Assembly (NCBI GenBank): GCA_937892025.1
Contig: CALAVA010000252.1
Span: forward strand, 1 to 6,585
Direction: 5' to 3'
From: an uncultured Bacteroidales bacterium
Lineage (GTDB): Bacteria > Bacteroidota > Bacteroidia > Bacteroidales > WCHB1-69
DNA: 6,585 bases
The position numbers were made by a program, and so were the translations under genes. How positions within the stretch are numbered: the first letter of the stretch is position 1; every line of letters starts with the position of its first letter. Under the pieces are notes generated by a model. The model searched no databases, was not told where the DNA came from, and saw nothing but the letters and a program-made list of their open reading frames with translations. Shown here in pieces: positions 6,441 to 6,585 of the stretch.

Positions 6441-6507
6441 AAAGGTAGATATTTTATTTCATAAAAAACAGATTCCAGAAAATACAAAATAATATCATTT
6501 TTACAAT

Positions 6508-6542
6508 TAAAGTTTCTATAATAAGCCATTCTTGAAACTTTA
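6508..6542. repeat. 9-bp inverted repeat in the terminal non-coding region
   Basis: TAAAGTTTC at 6508-6516 and GAAACTTTA at 6534-6542 are perfect reverse complements, 17 nt apart. No T-run follows, so it is not a standard terminator. It lies about 70 nt after clpS, and the next gene is outside the window. It may be an operator or a weak RNA hairpin. The rest of 6441-6585 is AT-rich, and I see no gene or clear promoter in it. Confidence 0.35.
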
Positions 6543-6585
6543 GATTGCTGTGAAATCATAGTGATAGAAATGTCATCAACGTTAT

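Noticed and set aside
6434..6507. 10-bp inverted repeat ATTGTAAAAA / TTTTTACAAT around the clpS stop
   Set aside because: The arms are very AT-rich and 54 nt apart, so chance pairing is likely; no terminator T-run follows.
6302..6559. Minus-strand open frame over clpS and the 3' gap
   Set aside because: It lies mostly antisense to clpS and its protein has no recognisable motif or sensible composition. Other minus-strand open frames in the window are likewise antisense to well-identified genes.

Overview
The window looks like an ordinary chromosomal segment of a Bacteroidota bacterium, most likely Bacteroidales. The DNA is AT-rich. A -7 element of the Bacteroidota type (TAnnTTTG) precedes one gene, most starts lack a Shine-Dalgarno sequence, and the protein variants point the same way: a GlyRS of Bacteroidales type, a DUF4468 protein, a ClpS with the CGH/EQA/HxxGK pattern, and an exonuclease with an FNFGKHKGK tail. 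All nine genes lie on the + strand, with short gaps. I see no tRNA, rRNA, CRISPR array, insertion sequence or phage gene. Genus cannot be fixed from this window.

Left part (1-1390): the 3' end of a DnaQ-like 3'-5' exonuclease gene, then a complete RluA/RluD-family 23S rRNA pseudouridine synthase 24 nt downstream. A 98-nt gap follows, holding a perfect 12-bp palindrome and a good Bacteroidota promoter.

Middle part (1426-3555): the promoter probably drives an ADP-glyceromanno-heptose 6-epimerase (hldD) and, 19 nt later, a small lipocalin-like lipoprotein. An 86-nt gap with a strong 15-bp hairpin separates these from mntP, a six-helix Mn(II) exporter.

Right part (3574-6440): a very tight run of four genes, glyS, folA, a secreted DUF4468 protein and clpS. 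The glyS stop and folA start share one base (TAATG), the next gap is 2 nt, and clpS starts 11 nt inside the DUF4468 gene. This looks like one transcript with translational coupling, joining tRNA charging, folate reduction, an envelope protein of unknown role and an N-degron adaptor. The final 145 nt hold no gene but contain a 9-bp inverted repeat.

No new multi-gene system is visible; the content is mainly housekeeping. The most notable point is the dihydrofolate reductase, which keeps its catalytic Asp and folate-binding Arg but has changed the residues that hold the NADPH 2'-phosphate and a normally conserved active-site Trp.
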